Shown here piece after piece: positions 24,840 to 36,888 of a stretch of DNA of 64,000 bases. The DNA is taken from the NCBI GenBank assembly GCA_002633005.1, contig NMRA01000143.1:523206-587205 (forward strand), in the 5' to 3' direction. The stretch's first letter is position 1, and each line of letters begins with the position of its first letter. The notes beneath the pieces were generated by a model that was not told where the DNA came from, searched no databases, and saw only the letters and a program-made list of their open reading frames with translations. The DNA comes from Phoronis australis. Taxonomy: Eukaryota; Phoronida; Phoronidae. The translations under genes were made by a program, and so were the position numbers.

Positions 24840-27832
24840 TGTCATAGGAAATGCTTTATAGAACTAGGACCCAATAAATACGTATTCCCTAGTAGCTTAA
24901 TTAAAACGTTCCATTTGTGCATGGCTGAGCGGCTTTTACCAAAAACTTCGGACTAAAAAATTCACAATACTGATGACAAACTTGCGACTCAACGCGACAA
25001 ATATTTATTGCATTGTTCTAAACATTAACGCACGTCCAACGATGATCCAACGTACGGTGTCATGCACAGTGGTGTATGACTATAATCACCTAACTGCGGG
25101 ACTTAAGTCCTGACATTATCTATATCCTCAGTTGAAGTTTATGAATACTAGCCATAAAGCTTAATGAACACCAGTTTGCAAAGGGGTACTACACATATAA
25201 GTGTCCGGTGTCCAATTAAATATGCGGAAAGGTAAAGGCCTCTAAATCAAGTAAAATTTGCAACTGAAGTTCAACAAAAAATTCTATTGGCGTTTTGCCA
25301 AGTGCAGTATGTTTTTGACGGGAAGACTTTAGTAAACGACACTTACTCATGCGTACCGGGACTAAAAAACAGTCCCTGGCTGGGCCAGCCCGCTCAGAGG
25401 GTACTTTTTCCTCAGTTCGCCTGTCTCTGTAATTATACAACCATTCTAATTACATGAAATATCTATGGGTTTGTTGAACTTTTAAAGGTTAAATCTTTTG
25501 GAGTAAAATAAAACAACCATGCTATAGCTGGGCATGCATCAGGGCCCCTGATCATAGTTGCGTAAGCACAATAACGTCGCATTATCACGCGTCATGTTGT
25601 TATTGTTGAACAATGCACCGTGGCCTGACGTCATGCAACAATCATACTTTACAAGCGGTTAAATTTGAAGTTTTATGCAACCCAGCCCTTTGTAATACCA
25701 GACTTACACAACTAAATTTCGAAGTTGGTAATCATCAGCGGCTAGTTACTATTTCTCAGTGCACAGCAACAATGGGGAATTAAAACACTGAGTGCAAAAA
25801 TGGCAAAGTTTCAGTTGAAAGTTCAAGAATACACAAGAGAAAGGCGCTAGAAATTGACAAAATATTTTCAAATGGTCCCGCAAATGGCCAACTAATAATC
25901 GGCCACGTGGATACGTCGTACAGCAGTAGCCGGGCGGGAGAACTAACAATATTGCCCAATCTCTTCCTTTGTCTATGTCTACATATCTCGTACAACATGC
26001 ACGCAGTGACGCCTGTTGGCAAAAAAGAGTAGTGAGTATCGTTTCGCCGTCAAACTGTTTTACTGGATTCCATTAGTCGTATGGGACATCGCTTCAAATG
26101 ACCAATGTCATAAAAGGTACCCGTAATTGGCTTCAGTGTTCATAAGGTAACACTTGTTCTCAAAGCTTTTGGGCACTTGGCAATGTTGCCGATTCCTGCA
26201 CAACGTGCAGTTTCGAATCTCGATGGCCGATCAAGACCACTGCGCATATTAATTAGCTTAGGCCTACTGGAAGGACTTTAAAGAAATTAATTATTAAGTA
26301 GTCTTACCACACAGTCATCAAGTGTTGTTTTTGATCGATCCTTGCACAAATTCTGAAGCTGCCGAACCGCAGGTTGGTGTCTAAATCTCCAAAAGGGCAA
26401 AATAATTGTGGAATTTTTGCTGACCTGGTTAAGTCAGTGGCCTATATTAGTTTGTCCGCCAACATTGCCCCCTGGGCTACGTTGGTGGTCCTCAAGGGTA
26501 ACTCAATTCCAACTGATCGTTTTCGGGGTTTGTACTTTTCCACATATGTAGGAGAATTTCCTCTTTGTTCGTTTCAATTTCCACTTTCTTGATTTCCAGT
26601 TTCCTCTTTTTTCCTCAATCTTTTTTCATTTTGACTTTTTCATGCAAAAATAATTTCTTGTAAATAAATTTTACAAATTAAAATATTTCTTGCATATAGG
26701 GCTATATTTATTTATGATATGCAAATTTGGTTAAATACAAGGCACTTTTAACTATCTTTACTCGATTCCCTTCGTATCCTGGGAACAAAGTTTGACTTTC
26801 AACAGAACATGTCATTGGTAAGGTATTGATCAAGAGACATGGTAAAAGACACATGATATTTTGAAGCATGCTTGTTTAATTCTTGAGTGGAAATCGAAGA
26901 TGAAGTAATACCAACAAGGAGCGAAAGCTACAAACATACACAGTGGGACACGGTAGAGTAGAATAAAGATAGACTTTAACAACGAACTTCAAAAAAGCAT
27001 TTTTATTTTACCAATTTTGCATAACGGAAAACATGCTTCCCAAGTACAGCAAGGCTGTTCATTTGTGGAACCATATGTCACCTGGAAAATTTTCCTCTTT
27101 TTGTCATTGGTCATCATAACTATAGACCTTAGTTTTAAATGGGATCTGGTGATAACTGAAATGAGGGGTTCTGGTAGGTAATCTACCATGACGAAAATCG
27201 ACCAATTCCAAGTGTTTATGACTTTTGGTTTAAATGCAGTGACAGAACTGCTAGAGCGTTTCACTGGATTGCTTGTGAGTCATGCACAAACATTCCTCTG
27301 TAGATCTATACAAACTAAACACCTCACTAGTATATCCACATTAACTGTGAAGTCATCCCCCTTTGTTGGCAGTGAAGGTTATGGTTGCTAACAAATTTAC
27401 CGTTACTCTGCTGCTAAATTTTTGTGGAGCAATAACATGCACTGACTTTCAATGCCATGAAATAGAGTGTCACCTATTGGCTAGTTTCTTTTTTGTCAAT
27501 TCAGAACGTTTTGGTTTCACTTTGTTGTATTTTTTAACATTTTCTTACCAGCAAACCAAATTGCTGAGCACATTCTTTTTCAGCGAAGCTGTCATTATCT
27601 CCTGAAAGATGCGGCGAAACAACAAATAGCTCATGCGCATGTCACTGTTGCCAAGTGGACGACAGACTTTTTAGGCCCGTTCATGTGTGACAATTTGCTT
27701 GTATTGTTGACTTGAAAACAGCATGCTGATGACATGTTCACAATTTCCGTAGTGTGTGTGCTGAATTTGTGCAATGGTGCTGATCATCAAATGTTGTTAT
27801 CTGAATATTTTAGGTTTCACCAAGTCTCCAGA
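24840..27832. other. No gene recognised
   Basis: Only short frames. A weak tRNA-like stretch at about 26167-26235 (TTTCGAATCTC as box B) and a dispersed purine-rich fragment at 26562-26640 are the only structures noted. Confidence 0.4.
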
Positions 27833-28051
27833 ATGCCGCCACGAAAAAAGAAGATTCACAATCGTTCGGCTGAATTGTACGAGTCGGCCATGATTCTTCT
27901 GCAAAGCGGACACAGTCTCCGACGAGTATCCCGAGAATTGAGTATACCAGCGTCCACTCTTCATGATCATATGAACGGGAAATACAAAGGGCGTCACAGT
28001 CTCCCTCTGGCTTGGAGGTGTTCATCCAATGAGGAAATCCAATCAGGGTGA
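27833..28051 (+). CDS. Exon with pipsqueak/CENP-B-type helix-turn-helix (possible transposase remnant)
   Basis: From an ATG just after an AG acceptor (TATTTTAG), this frame encodes 72 aa beginning MPPRKKKIHNRSAELYESAM, then a psq-type helix-turn-helix (LRRVSRELSIPASTLHDHMNG) and KYKGRHSLP. This is the usual N-terminus of pogo/Tigger/jerky transposases and of genes derived from them. A strong donor-like GTGAGT lies at 28048-28053, just before the in-frame stop. No DDE catalytic region follows in the window. It lies about 370 bp upstream of the zinc-finger ORF, but the donor leaves phase 2 and no acceptor I can see upstream of 28419 restores the zinc-finger frame. It may be an exon of a gene with distant 3' exons, or a fragment. 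Confidence 0.5.
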   Translation: MPPRKKKIHNRSAELYESAMILLQSGHSLRRVSRELSIPASTLHDHMNGKYKGRHSLPLAWRCSSNEEIQSG

Positions 28052-28189
28052 GTTAGTTGAGCTGCTACTAGTGAGTAGGGATGACTACTTTGTGTCTGAT
28101 ATAAACCAGATTTGTCCAAGTCTTTTATTTTATCAATCGTTCTTGCCATATTTGTTTTTAATAGTATGTTAAAATTGACATAGATAGTG

Positions 28190-28290
28190 GGTACAGCTCT
28201 TCATCTCCCTTCCTCTCCCCTTTCCCTCTCCTCCATCTCCCCTGCCCCACCCCCTCCCCCTCCAGGTCCCCTTCCCCCTCCCCCTCCACT
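28190..28290 (+). other. Long pyrimidine tract before the zinc-finger ORF
   Basis: About 90 nt almost entirely C and T with several CAG or AG trinucleotides, directly before the zinc-finger exon. It could serve as the polypyrimidine tract of a splice acceptor for that exon (for example CTCCAG ending at 28265 or GAGCAG ending at 28387), or be low-complexity DNA. Confidence 0.45.
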
Positions 28291-28418
28291 TACTAAATCT
28301 CTCCTCACATGTTTATGTGATCTTGTGCCAAAATCTTCATTCATGTTTTTCTGAAACTTTGAAAGTCATCTTTACTGCTGAGCAGTGCGATTATTCTCTA
28401 ATTACTAGGTCACCTTCC

Positions 28419-30359
28419 ATGGATTCACAGAAAAGCAGCCCAGAAAAGTTCCCTGCAGAGGAAGAACAGCAGGCAGATGGTGGCCATTGTGAGCAGAGCA
28501 AGACAGAAATATGTGGGGACCAGGCTAAGACAGAAGTATGTGATGACCAGCTTTTACTTGTTGAAGGTGTAGCAAATGATGCAGCAAGTGTAGATACCAC
28601 TCCGATTAATGAAATATGCTCCGAGGATTCACTCACTGTGAAAGAAGGTAATGACGACATTGCTACGGATACGAAAGAGAATTTAGGGATTGAAACTTTG
28701 GAAGATGCTAGCACAGACTCCACAGAGGAGAATGTTAGTGATGTCGACGTACTCTTTCATGTAGGCAAGAGCTCTAACAATAGCGGTTGTTCTGCAATGG
28801 GAAAGCGCGCAAAACGCAATCAGTCAAACAAGAACAAGTTTATCTGCAAAACATGCAGCAAGGTGTTTACGTACGAAAAGTCATTCCAAACTCATCAATG
28901 TCGAAATAATGAGTTTTGTAACCTCTGCCAGAAGAGCTTTGCGACAAGCCGTTCTTTTGCGACTCATAGATGTTTCAAAGTGGTTGTATCGCATCCATGT
29001 GAGCACTGTGGACGGGAGTTCCCGACTCTGCCCCGGCTGGAGAAACATGTTAAGGTCACGACGAAATGCGAGTCGTACTCCTGTGAGCTGTGCGATCACA
29101 TGGCATCGTCACTGTGTGCTCTTCGCCTCCATAAGAAGTCACATGTAAGGTCCAGTGGCACGATTCCCAGGGCACGTAAGTTTTTGTGCAGCATCTGTTC
29201 AAAAGCGTTCACTTCATCTTCACAGCTGCGCGTGCACATGCGTTGCCACACAGGTGAGAAGCCGTTCCCCTGTGACCTCTGCGACAGGGCGTTCTCCACC
29301 AAAAGCGCCATGAAAGTCCACCGTCGCCAGCACACTGGAGAGAAACCATACAAGTGTGAAGAGTGTGGCTGTGGGTTCATATCAGCATGTAGCCGGCAAC
29401 TCCACGTCAAGAGGGTGACGAAAAAGGCAGAGTATTTGTGTGAAGTGTGCAATATAAATTTTACGGCATTGTGCTCTCTCCAAGTCCACAACAGCGATTG
29501 TCACTCTGAAGTGGAGGAAGAGAAGAGATCTACTGCGGCTACGTTGGCGAATTTGCCGAGACGGCGAGCACGAAAGTTCCCTTGTACAATCTGCCATAAG
29601 TTGTTCATCTGCAATGGTCATCTCGTGGAGCATTTGCGAGTGCACACTGGCGAGCGGCCATTCACGTGTGACATTTGCGGCAAAACATTTACCACCAAGT
29701 CCTCGATGACCACGCACCGCCACATACACTCAGACTCGCCTCCTATCAGGTGCCCGGTCTGTAATCGTGGCTTCTATCAGAAATGCTCTCTCAATAGCCA
29801 TATGGTGACACATACCAAGGAGAAGCTTTACCAATGCACAATATGCGGCAAGCGGCTCTCTGTCTATTCATCATACAAAGACCACATGGCTATTCATTCG
29901 GGCATTCGCCGCCATATCTGCTCCATGTGTGGTAGGGACTTTATTCACCGCTCGAGTCTGCAGCTGCATGAGCGGATACACAGGGGTGAGAAGCGGTACG
30001 CCTGCGAGATGTGCGACTGCCGCTTCACGGCTCTGCTCACGCTTAAGAACCACCGGCGAGTGCACACAGGTGAAAAGCCATTTGAGTGCCAGCAATGCCA
30101 GATGAAATTTTCTCAATTGTCGTCATTGCTACGACACAGACAGTCAAAGCATGAGACTACGAGGAAATTCCAGTGCCATGAATGTTTCAAGTCATTTGTC
30201 ACGCGTGACGGTTTAAAGGACCACTCCAGGGTTCATACTGGGGAGAAACCATACAAGTGTGCCATGTGCAACTCGCGGTTTGCCCACAGGAGTCAGTTCT
30301 TGCAACACAAGGCTAGTCACATTGCTGAAGGTGTTGTAGACTGTGGCATCACTGTTTGA
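28419..30359 (+). CDS. C2H2 zinc-finger protein with about 17 fingers
   Basis: One uninterrupted coding exon of 646 aa. The reading frame stays open upstream of 28419, but the first ATG in it is at 28419 (context CCTTCCATGG). Residues 1-125 are acidic and Ser/Thr-rich, a basic stretch (GKRAKRN) lies near 128-134, and fingers run from about 141 to 635. The first three end in Cys instead of the last His (C2HC-like, e.g. FICKTCSKVF with HQC). The fourth onward are mostly classic CX2C-X12-HX3-5H, with TGEKP-type linkers after several. The seventh (YKCEECGCGF) lacks its final His, and a Lys/Arg-rich spacer separates fingers 8 and 9. No KRAB, SCAN or BTB domain is visible. It is probably a nuclear sequence-specific DNA-binding regulator. 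Orthology cannot be assigned because such arrays are common, so no symbol is given. Confidence 0.9.
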   Translation: MDSQKSSPEKFPAEEEQQADGGHCEQSKTEICGDQAKTEVCDDQLLLVEGVANDAASVDTTPINEICSEDSLTVKEGNDDIATDTKENLGIETLEDASTDSTEENVSDVDVLFHVGKSSNNSGCSAMGKRAKRNQSNKNKFICKTCSKVFTYEKSFQTHQCRNNEFCNLCQKSFATSRSFATHRCFKVVVSHPCEHCGREFPTLPRLEKHVKVTTKCESYSCELCDHMASSLCALRLHKKSHVRSSGTIPRARKFLCSICSKAFTSSSQLRVHMRCHTGEKPFPCDLCDRAFSTKSAMKVHRRQHTGEKPYKCEECGCGFISACSRQLHVKRVTKKAEYLCEVCNINFTALCSLQVHNSDCHSEVEEEKRSTAATLANLPRRRARKFPCTICHKLFICNGHLVEHLRVHTGERPFTCDICGKTFTTKSSMTTHRHIHSDSPPIRCPVCNRGFYQKCSLNSHMVTHTKEKLYQCTICGKRLSVYSSYKDHMAIHSGIRRHICSMCGRDFIHRSSLQLHERIHRGEKRYACEMCDCRFTALLTLKNHRRVHTGEKPFECQQCQMKFSQLSSLLRHRQSKHETTRKFQCHECFKSFVTRDGLKDHSRVHTGEKPYKCAMCNSRFAHRSQFLQHKASHIAEGVVDCGITV

Positions 30360-30636
30360 AGGATTATGAAGCAATGAACGCACAAATGAGCATTGTGTGC
30401 AATTTACCTAAGACCACAATTGTCAGCACTGAGAACACTAAGCTCAAGGCTGTAGGACAAAACAAAAACCATAATGGAATTTCATAGCTTTATGAGTTAT
30501 GCATAGTTTGACCAGTGGCACATAATTACTCACAGATTCATTGTCAAAGAAGCCATGCAGGGTCTCAGCATGTAGTAAAACTACATGTTTAAAGGACTTA
30601 TCATTTTTACAGCCGATAGGCACATTCTAGAGATTA

Positions 30637-30968
30637 CTGTTAGATGGGACCAGAGGTGTACCCACTATAACTTGTTGTTAGATGGGACAGACTTTGACCA
30701 GAGGTGTACCCACTATAACTTGTTGTTAGATGGGACAGACTTTGACCAGAGGTGTACTCACTATAACTTGTTGTTGGATGGGACAGACTTTGACCAGAGG
30801 TGTACCCACTATAACTTGTTAGATGGGACAGACTTTGACCAGAGGTGTACCCACTATAACTTGTTGTTAGATGGGACAGACTTTGACCAGAGGTGTACCC
30901 ACTATAACTTGTTGTTAGATGGGACAGACTTTGACCAGAGCTGTACTCACTATAACTTGTTGTATTTG
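30637..30968 (+). repeat. 48-bp minisatellite, seven units
   Basis: Units of CCAGAGGTGTACCCACTATA followed by ACTTGTTGTTAGATGGGAC and AGACTTTGA. One unit has lost a codon-sized 3 bp and the last is diverged. Begins about 280 bp after the zinc-finger stop. The open frames on both strands reflect the period. Confidence 0.95.
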
Positions 30969-33900
30969 TAATTTGATTGCAAATCTCTAATTCTTGCCCT
31001 TTTTTACCTGTACTCACTGAAGTCAAGGCTGGTGACTACCAACCATTTAAATATTTGGCTTACAATATTAGGCTTGGACTATTCTGCCATGTATCAAGTG
31101 GGCTCAGCTATGCCAGCAAAGCATTTGACTGTGACGGGAAGGATTCCATGGTCGATTCTGCACCGAGGCTGATCTTGGAAAATCACTTCTCTCACAGATG
31201 GTGTCATCTTAATTGCTATGTACTGTGGTTTTAATGGTGGGTCAAAATGACCTACTCAAACTAAAGATAAAATAAGATTGACGTAGTTGATTAAGCTAAT
31301 TTACTCTGCTAAGAGACCTGTTTCTTGGGGGTTTAACATTGCCAGCAATATTTGTATTGAAGGTATTGTATGTTTTGGTATGCATTACATTAAGTTGTTG
31401 TTTGCTATTAAATTGTTCAAATGTTGCCAATTCCTATTGATAAGGACAGAATGTGTGTTTATCTTAATGACATTTTCAATTGTAGGACCTTGTCAACAAG
31501 TCTGGTATCAGCCAAATATCTATAGAGCTTTAGATTTTCACCAATGGTATTTTTTCATTTCTGAAAGTAGAAAGCTTGTACAATTTGATTTTTGAATTTT
31601 TTAACAATTTGGAATTAACTGGTTCAGGTGAACATGTCATAGTAAAATTTAGTAGAAAAAAAGGAAAGGTAATGATAATACATAACACTGTCAATTACAT
31701 GCTGAAGTTTCATTTGGTGTTCCTGGTGACATTTCCTATACTCAATTGTTTTTTTTTTGGTTTTATGCAGCCTTTGTGCTGTTTGAGGAATGACATAAAA
31801 TTCCTATTTTTGATAGCCCCTCGTACGAAAGTGGGATGAAAACAATTCCTAACAGTCTTTGCCGGGAGAACGCTACGTAAAGCAGTATCTGACAGTTTCG
31901 ATTGAATCTGACCCTCCATTTTTTGAAATACGATATTCCAAAGTTACACATTTGTTTTGGGTTCTACATAACCTTAAACGTTTGAGAAAACTGTGCCACT
32001 TGTAGGCTAATTCCTTATCTCTGTGAATACTTGGTCAAATTAGTTAGAGACACTACATATAGCGTTGATGTGAATATGAAGTAGTTAAGAATGAAAATTA
32101 AGTTTTGTGGCAAAAGTGAACCATCGTAAAGTACTGAATGGTGTCCAGTAAGTATTGTGACGTGGTGCTGGGGAATAACACTGCATAATACAGGTTATGT
32201 GAGCCCGTGAGGTACATTAGTGCAAAGATCACCTATTTGAAGAATTTTTTGTTTTCACATTTACAAGTTGTCAGTGAATACAACTGCACTTCGTTTAGCG
32301 TAGATTATGTTAAAATAGCATTGTCGTTTAATTGCTGCTATATAAATAGCTTACATCTTTAAATGGCTCTTGTGTGTCATGTACTTGTACTCAAATCTTT
32401 TGACTAATTTTTTCTTAGTCATGCAAATACCTTGAATTATTACGTAACAGTCGACGTTACACCTGTGAGTATTTCCGTTCCAACAGAACTGGGCACCATG
32501 TGACTGTCCCTCAAAGACTGGCTCGAGCACCGGTGCATATACTTACGTAATGATTCAAACCGAGACCTCTGTTTAGAATAAATGTTGTTTTCATTTTTTT
32601 AGTGAAATCAGATTCCTTCTATTCAAATAAGTACTATGGCGTCGTATGCTTTGCTTGATCTTTGATTGTGATACGCTTTTTGGCAAGGCCACACGAGACA
32701 CGTTCAGTGATGTGTTTTTATGATGCACACAACACGCTCTGGCGGAAAAAGTTCTTTGCAGGTCTCGTGACACTAAAAAGTTGGGAAAAAGCCTGACCGT
32801 AAGCTATTAAGATTAGTAGAAATACTCTGCAGCTTATACTGTGACACTGGTGTATGTTTTACACCAGTTTATCTCCGTACATTTTCTCGGCATCAGCAAA
32901 ATGGATAACCAAGCCTCTAATGTCCTTTGTGGATTAGGCCAAAACAAAAATCGGGTTCCAGCTTGCATCCCAGGCTGGCCTATCCAAAACTAATAGGGGG
33001 TAGTAAAACAATTATAAAATCTTAGTTAAATTGTGTTTGCTTACACAGGTCAACTGTATGACTAATATATGACCTTGCATGTCAATTTCAAACCTCCGGG
33101 TCTTCTGCATAACAAGGTCACGTCTGATTTGCAACCATGAGGACTAGCGACTGTCTCCACACCCAAAATGAGTTTCTAGTTTCAAAATCTAGAAGGTGGT
33201 GCGGTATTGTTGCTCGCTTTTTAAAAAATGGAAATTACCAATACGAGCAAAAATGGTGGAAGATTTGCTAAGTACGGTGCCAAAGTGGGGTCGCCACGGC
33301 ATCGTGTTGTCACATGACTACGAGACCTATAAAATAGCGCCGGATTACGCCTACAAAAAGATTCTTGAGCCCACTTTACAATTTTTGATAAATGAGAATT
33401 TTTGTCTCTATACCAACCTGGCGTCTTCTCGAAACGGATGGCCCGTTAAAAGTAGACTTGACTGCAATGCAGTCCCCGCAATCGGGTGACCGTATGAACG
33501 CTTCATGACATGACTAACTAGTACTGTTCAACTACCGAGCCGTCATGAAGACTTGTCGCATTTCGACCCTCGGCTCAGCGTTACTGAGTAAGCCAAAAAT
33601 CCATTGACCTCTGTCCTCATGAAAGTTACTTATGCTGTCAGCAAGTTAATTAGTTAATTACTGTCACATTAAAACACACACAAAAATCACCATAGATAAG
33701 ACTTGTGCATGGTAAATAATTTGCATTCCACCCTACACAGTTTGTGGCAGACAGTGAGCCTTACTAGAAAGGGTGTTGTAGCTGACATGCCGCGAATATC
33801 CACTGACGTGTAAAGTAGTTGGTGTCAGGGCCCAATGCAGACCCATGGCCTAGAGCCGGTTCAGCCCCAACCTATCCTTAGTGGTAACTAGAAAGATGTA

Positions 33901-34092
33901 GTTGATGGACAACAAATTGTAGAGTTTCCATTCTTTTAAATTTAGCATTCGTACAGAAAAAAAAGAGACGTTTAGTCGTGTTTTAGTGCAGAATGACCTC
34001 GACGTCAGAACACCGGTGCCAGTCACTCAATATTCAGTCTGAGACGGACAAGTCTTTATGTTTCTGAGTTGGCTAATTAACTGAATATAAAA
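30969..34092. other. No gene recognised
   Basis: AT-rich with short frames. The plus-strand frame 33196-33489 (MVEDLLSTVPKWGRHGIVLS from an internal ATG) has no recognisable domain. An 8-bp-stem palindrome ACTGGTGT/ACACCAGT lies near 32845-32870. Confidence 0.4.
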
Positions 34093-34215
34093 GGGGAGTA
34101 AATGGGACCCTTTTGGAAATGGATGCTGAGACCAGCTTTCAGTGAATAATGGACATTGCCGTTATTCAGTGAAGCTGGCCAGTAGCCATTTTGAAGAGGG
34201 ACCCGTTTGCTCCAC
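34093..34215. mobile_element. Fold-back element with stem of about 55 bp
   Basis: The left arm (GGGGAGTAAATGGGACCC... to TTTCAGTGAATAA) is the imperfect reverse complement of the right arm (TTATTCAGTGAAGCTGG... to GGGACCCGTTTGCTCC), leaving a loop of about 12 nt. Typical of a fold-back MITE; non-coding. Confidence 0.75.
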
Positions 34216-34525
34216 TTTTTACGAAAAGTGTTCTTGCGTGAACGTCATGCAATGGCTGCCGGTGCACGACTGATCTCGCAGTCTTCAAATGAGCAAATGT
34301 TTCCAATGCCAGAAATCTGCACTAAAGGCGTTGGCGGGCTGTCAAAGACAGTAAGGTGAAAGAGCAGCTAAAAGAAACAGGCAAAATTAAGGCAATAATT
34401 AAAGTGATTCTTTTGCGGTTGCGGGTAATGTATTTATCGAGAGTAGATTTTGCATGGACGGTTTGGTAGAACTGAGAAAACGGCAATTGGAGCATACCAA
34501 CATGATGAAATTACATCATCTCAAT

Positions 34526-35203
34526 GTCTTATGGAGAGAGGAGTAAAGAAGACGTCTTTACGAGTGAACACTACTTTATTGCAGACTCGCTAACTGTCAA
34601 CAACATGTTTGTAATACACAAGACCACATCCATACTAGTCACATTTCATAGAACAGTTTGGCAAGAGTTATATAATAAACCATTCTAACTAATTGTGCCA
34701 TATAAGGTAAGTGTTCAAAGACGTCCCATTCACTCCCTTCTCTGACCACAAGACAGTAATACATATATGGTGTCAGGAGTTGGCGATTTTTTGTTCAGTT
34801 GTTGCTTACTGTTCTAAAGAATGGATGCTAAGCTAGACTTGAGCCCGCCAGAACCATTTGTATAGCTAGAGAATGACAAAACAGGAGAAAGTTGGAGTCT
34901 GGGGTGGCAGAGACCGATTTGACATTAGTACCTGATCGCGAGTGAACTCGAGGATGCGCAAACGGGTAAACAGAAAGTTAACATTTTACTTCACCTTCTT
35001 GGGGCAGATGGAGTCAAATTGTTCAACACTTTTGATTTGTCGCCGGAAGATAGGTATAATTTAGACGTGGTACCAGCTGACATGTTTTGACCAATACTAT
35101 GGCCATAAGAAGTCCCCAACAAAATAATGTCAGTTCAAGCATGGTTCAAGTAAAGACGTCTTCTTCACTCAATCCTCTCTCCACAAGACATTACATCATC
35201 CTA
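34526..35203 (+). mobile_element. Broken Ty3/Gypsy-like retrotransposon remnant
   Basis: An LTR-like segment at about 34526-34763 is followed by TGGTGTCAGGAGTTGGCG, resembling the primer-binding start of many invertebrate Gypsy elements. A gag-like N-terminus follows: MDAKLDLSPPEPF, then in frame-broken pieces LGADGVKLFNTFDLSPEDRY. It contains stops and has lost everything after gag. At 35148-35203 a piece complementary to the LTR start (and similar to the LTR end) marks the far edge. Inactive. Confidence 0.6.
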
Positions 35204-35492
35204 AAATTAAGAATGCCATGTATACTTTGCTTTTAATACAAACTGAACGTGACAATGGTCAGAACTGAAATGAAAGGTACAATTATTGCTAACGAGGTTA
35301 CCTCCAACAATGACCTGGTGACTGAATCAGTGCCCTGCCCAGTCTTACGATTAGCGGGTAACTAACAAAAGCGCCACATATTGTAAAAAAATGAAACTTT
35401 ACATACGGGCATTAGCAAAATGTCTGCGCCAAGCACAGGCACCTTTAAGTAGCCCTCGACGAAATAGTAGAGAAAGGTACACAACTGCTATT

Positions 35493-35765
35493 CAATATGG
35501 TCGTCTGCCGGGCACTTCCGGAATAACTCCAAGCATGTCAAATCTGAGAGTAATTTAACTCAAAACATTTTATCTGCGACAGCAACACGTTCATTGCTTC
35601 CATTTGTTGACATCGAAATCAATAAAAACAATACCCACCTCCAGATTTTCCTAGTTCAATCGACAACATTCACGGCAAAGCGAAAATCGCTTCAATCAGT
35701 ATCACCTAATGTGCATGCTCATAAGGCCCCTTGCGACATCTTCAGAATGCTTGCGTCAACTAAAT
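35493..35765 (+). repeat. Left arm of a long inverted repeat
   Basis: From TATGGTCGTCTGCCGGGCAC to the ACATCTTCAGAATGCTTG region, this is the diverged reverse complement of 43688-43958. The arm contains ACTTCCGGAAT (ETS-like) next to a YY1-like ATGG block. No third copy is seen in the window. Confidence 0.8.
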
Positions 35766-36511
35766 ACAACAGTTCGAACAGAGTAAGCAGAGAGGCTCCC
35801 GATGGTAATTTGTGAACACGTCGACCTACCTCGCATGAGGTCAAAAAACATGGTTGGCTCTGGGCCTATAAGTCGACTCTTTTTGACACCACCTTTATCA
35901 GCTTTGTCATGTTTTTTGATGCCTTATAAAGGACCGATCAAAAACATCGACAATGCTCAATTGTGGAATGGGATGTTTCCATTTTCATTTATTTCAGTGT
36001 TAAAACATACGTTTCAAGTTAAGGATCAGGTCACGTAGAGGGTCGCACGCTGATGGGAGTTCACTCACCTGTTCTCATTTTTTCTTTTAATTCCATATAT
36101 TAAGAAGTCCCCTTTCACTAGGACGACGTTCCTACATCTGTCTTGGAGGGGTGGGCAAGGGACAATTGCTCTGCCCCTCTACAAAACCTGCAGTAATATC
36201 TACCAGTCTGGAGGCGGAGGATAGACATTAAAAAATATTTGAAAAAACACTTCGCGCAAAGCACGGCAGCTCCAAGACATTCGGCCCAAAAAACTATTAT
36301 GTTCAAAATAAAATAGTCCACTTTCATTGAAAGGATGGAAGTTGAAAACCACTTAGTACCTCATGCATTTACAAATTATACAACTATTTACAAGTTATAC
36401 CAAAGGCATGTTTCCGACTATTTCATAAGTAAGTACATGTAAAAATGTTTTCCACATAGTAACACAACAGCATTTATTTTGCAGATCGCTATTTGGAGTT
36501 CTCGGAAGGTT

Positions 36512-36865
36512 TCAAAGAATCTCGTCCCATCTAAGAGAGTTTGCTGAACAGTTCTTATATGAACGTAACAGGGTAACCGAAGGCAAAACCAGAACGCGTG
36601 TGTCCATAAGATCTTTATAAGCCTGTGGGGATCTCAGCCACAAACCCATGGCCACCATAATGACGTTCTTAGACCAACGGCGCCCCGAAGGAGTCTTCTG
36701 GGAATTTGTTATTGTCTCATTTATAAAAGATTTCATTTCAGTTCTCAGAGTTGGAAAAGCTTTACAGAGAGAAATTTCCAATGTATCCTCCGTGCATATA
36801 CATTTGTCCACTTTTTCTTCTGTTGCCTTCCGAGACGTTGGTGACTTCTCATTATCATCCATATC
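36512..36865 (-). pseudogene. P-element/THAP-type transposase-like exon
   Basis: Follows a CTATTTTCAG acceptor in phase 0 and encodes 117 aa to a stop. The segment GRRWSKNVIMVAMGLWLRSP followed by QAYKDLMDTRVLVLPSVTLL resembles the conserved block of P-element/THAP9-like transposases, where a helical segment precedes an SPxAYxxLR...LPS.xTL motif. The rest of a transposase, including acidic catalytic residues, is not found downstream. The exon's entry phase matches the exit phase of the exon at 40365-40563, so the two may belong to one minus-strand gene. Likely a remnant; could instead be a short host-adopted exon. Confidence 0.45.
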
Positions 36866-36888
36866 CTGAAAATAGTGGCAAAATAAAT

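Noticed and set aside
27833-30359. Fusion of the psq helix-turn-helix exon with the zinc-finger protein
   Set aside because: The donor at 28048 leaves phase 2, and none of the acceptors visible between 28190 and 28419 restores the zinc-finger frame.
30585-31026. Repetitive open frames with 16-residue units
   Set aside because: By-product of the 48-bp minisatellite period, on both strands.
33196-33489. Short gene with a THAP-like start
   Set aside because: It lacks the C2CH spacing and the AVPTF-type end of THAP domains, and no other domain is recognisable.
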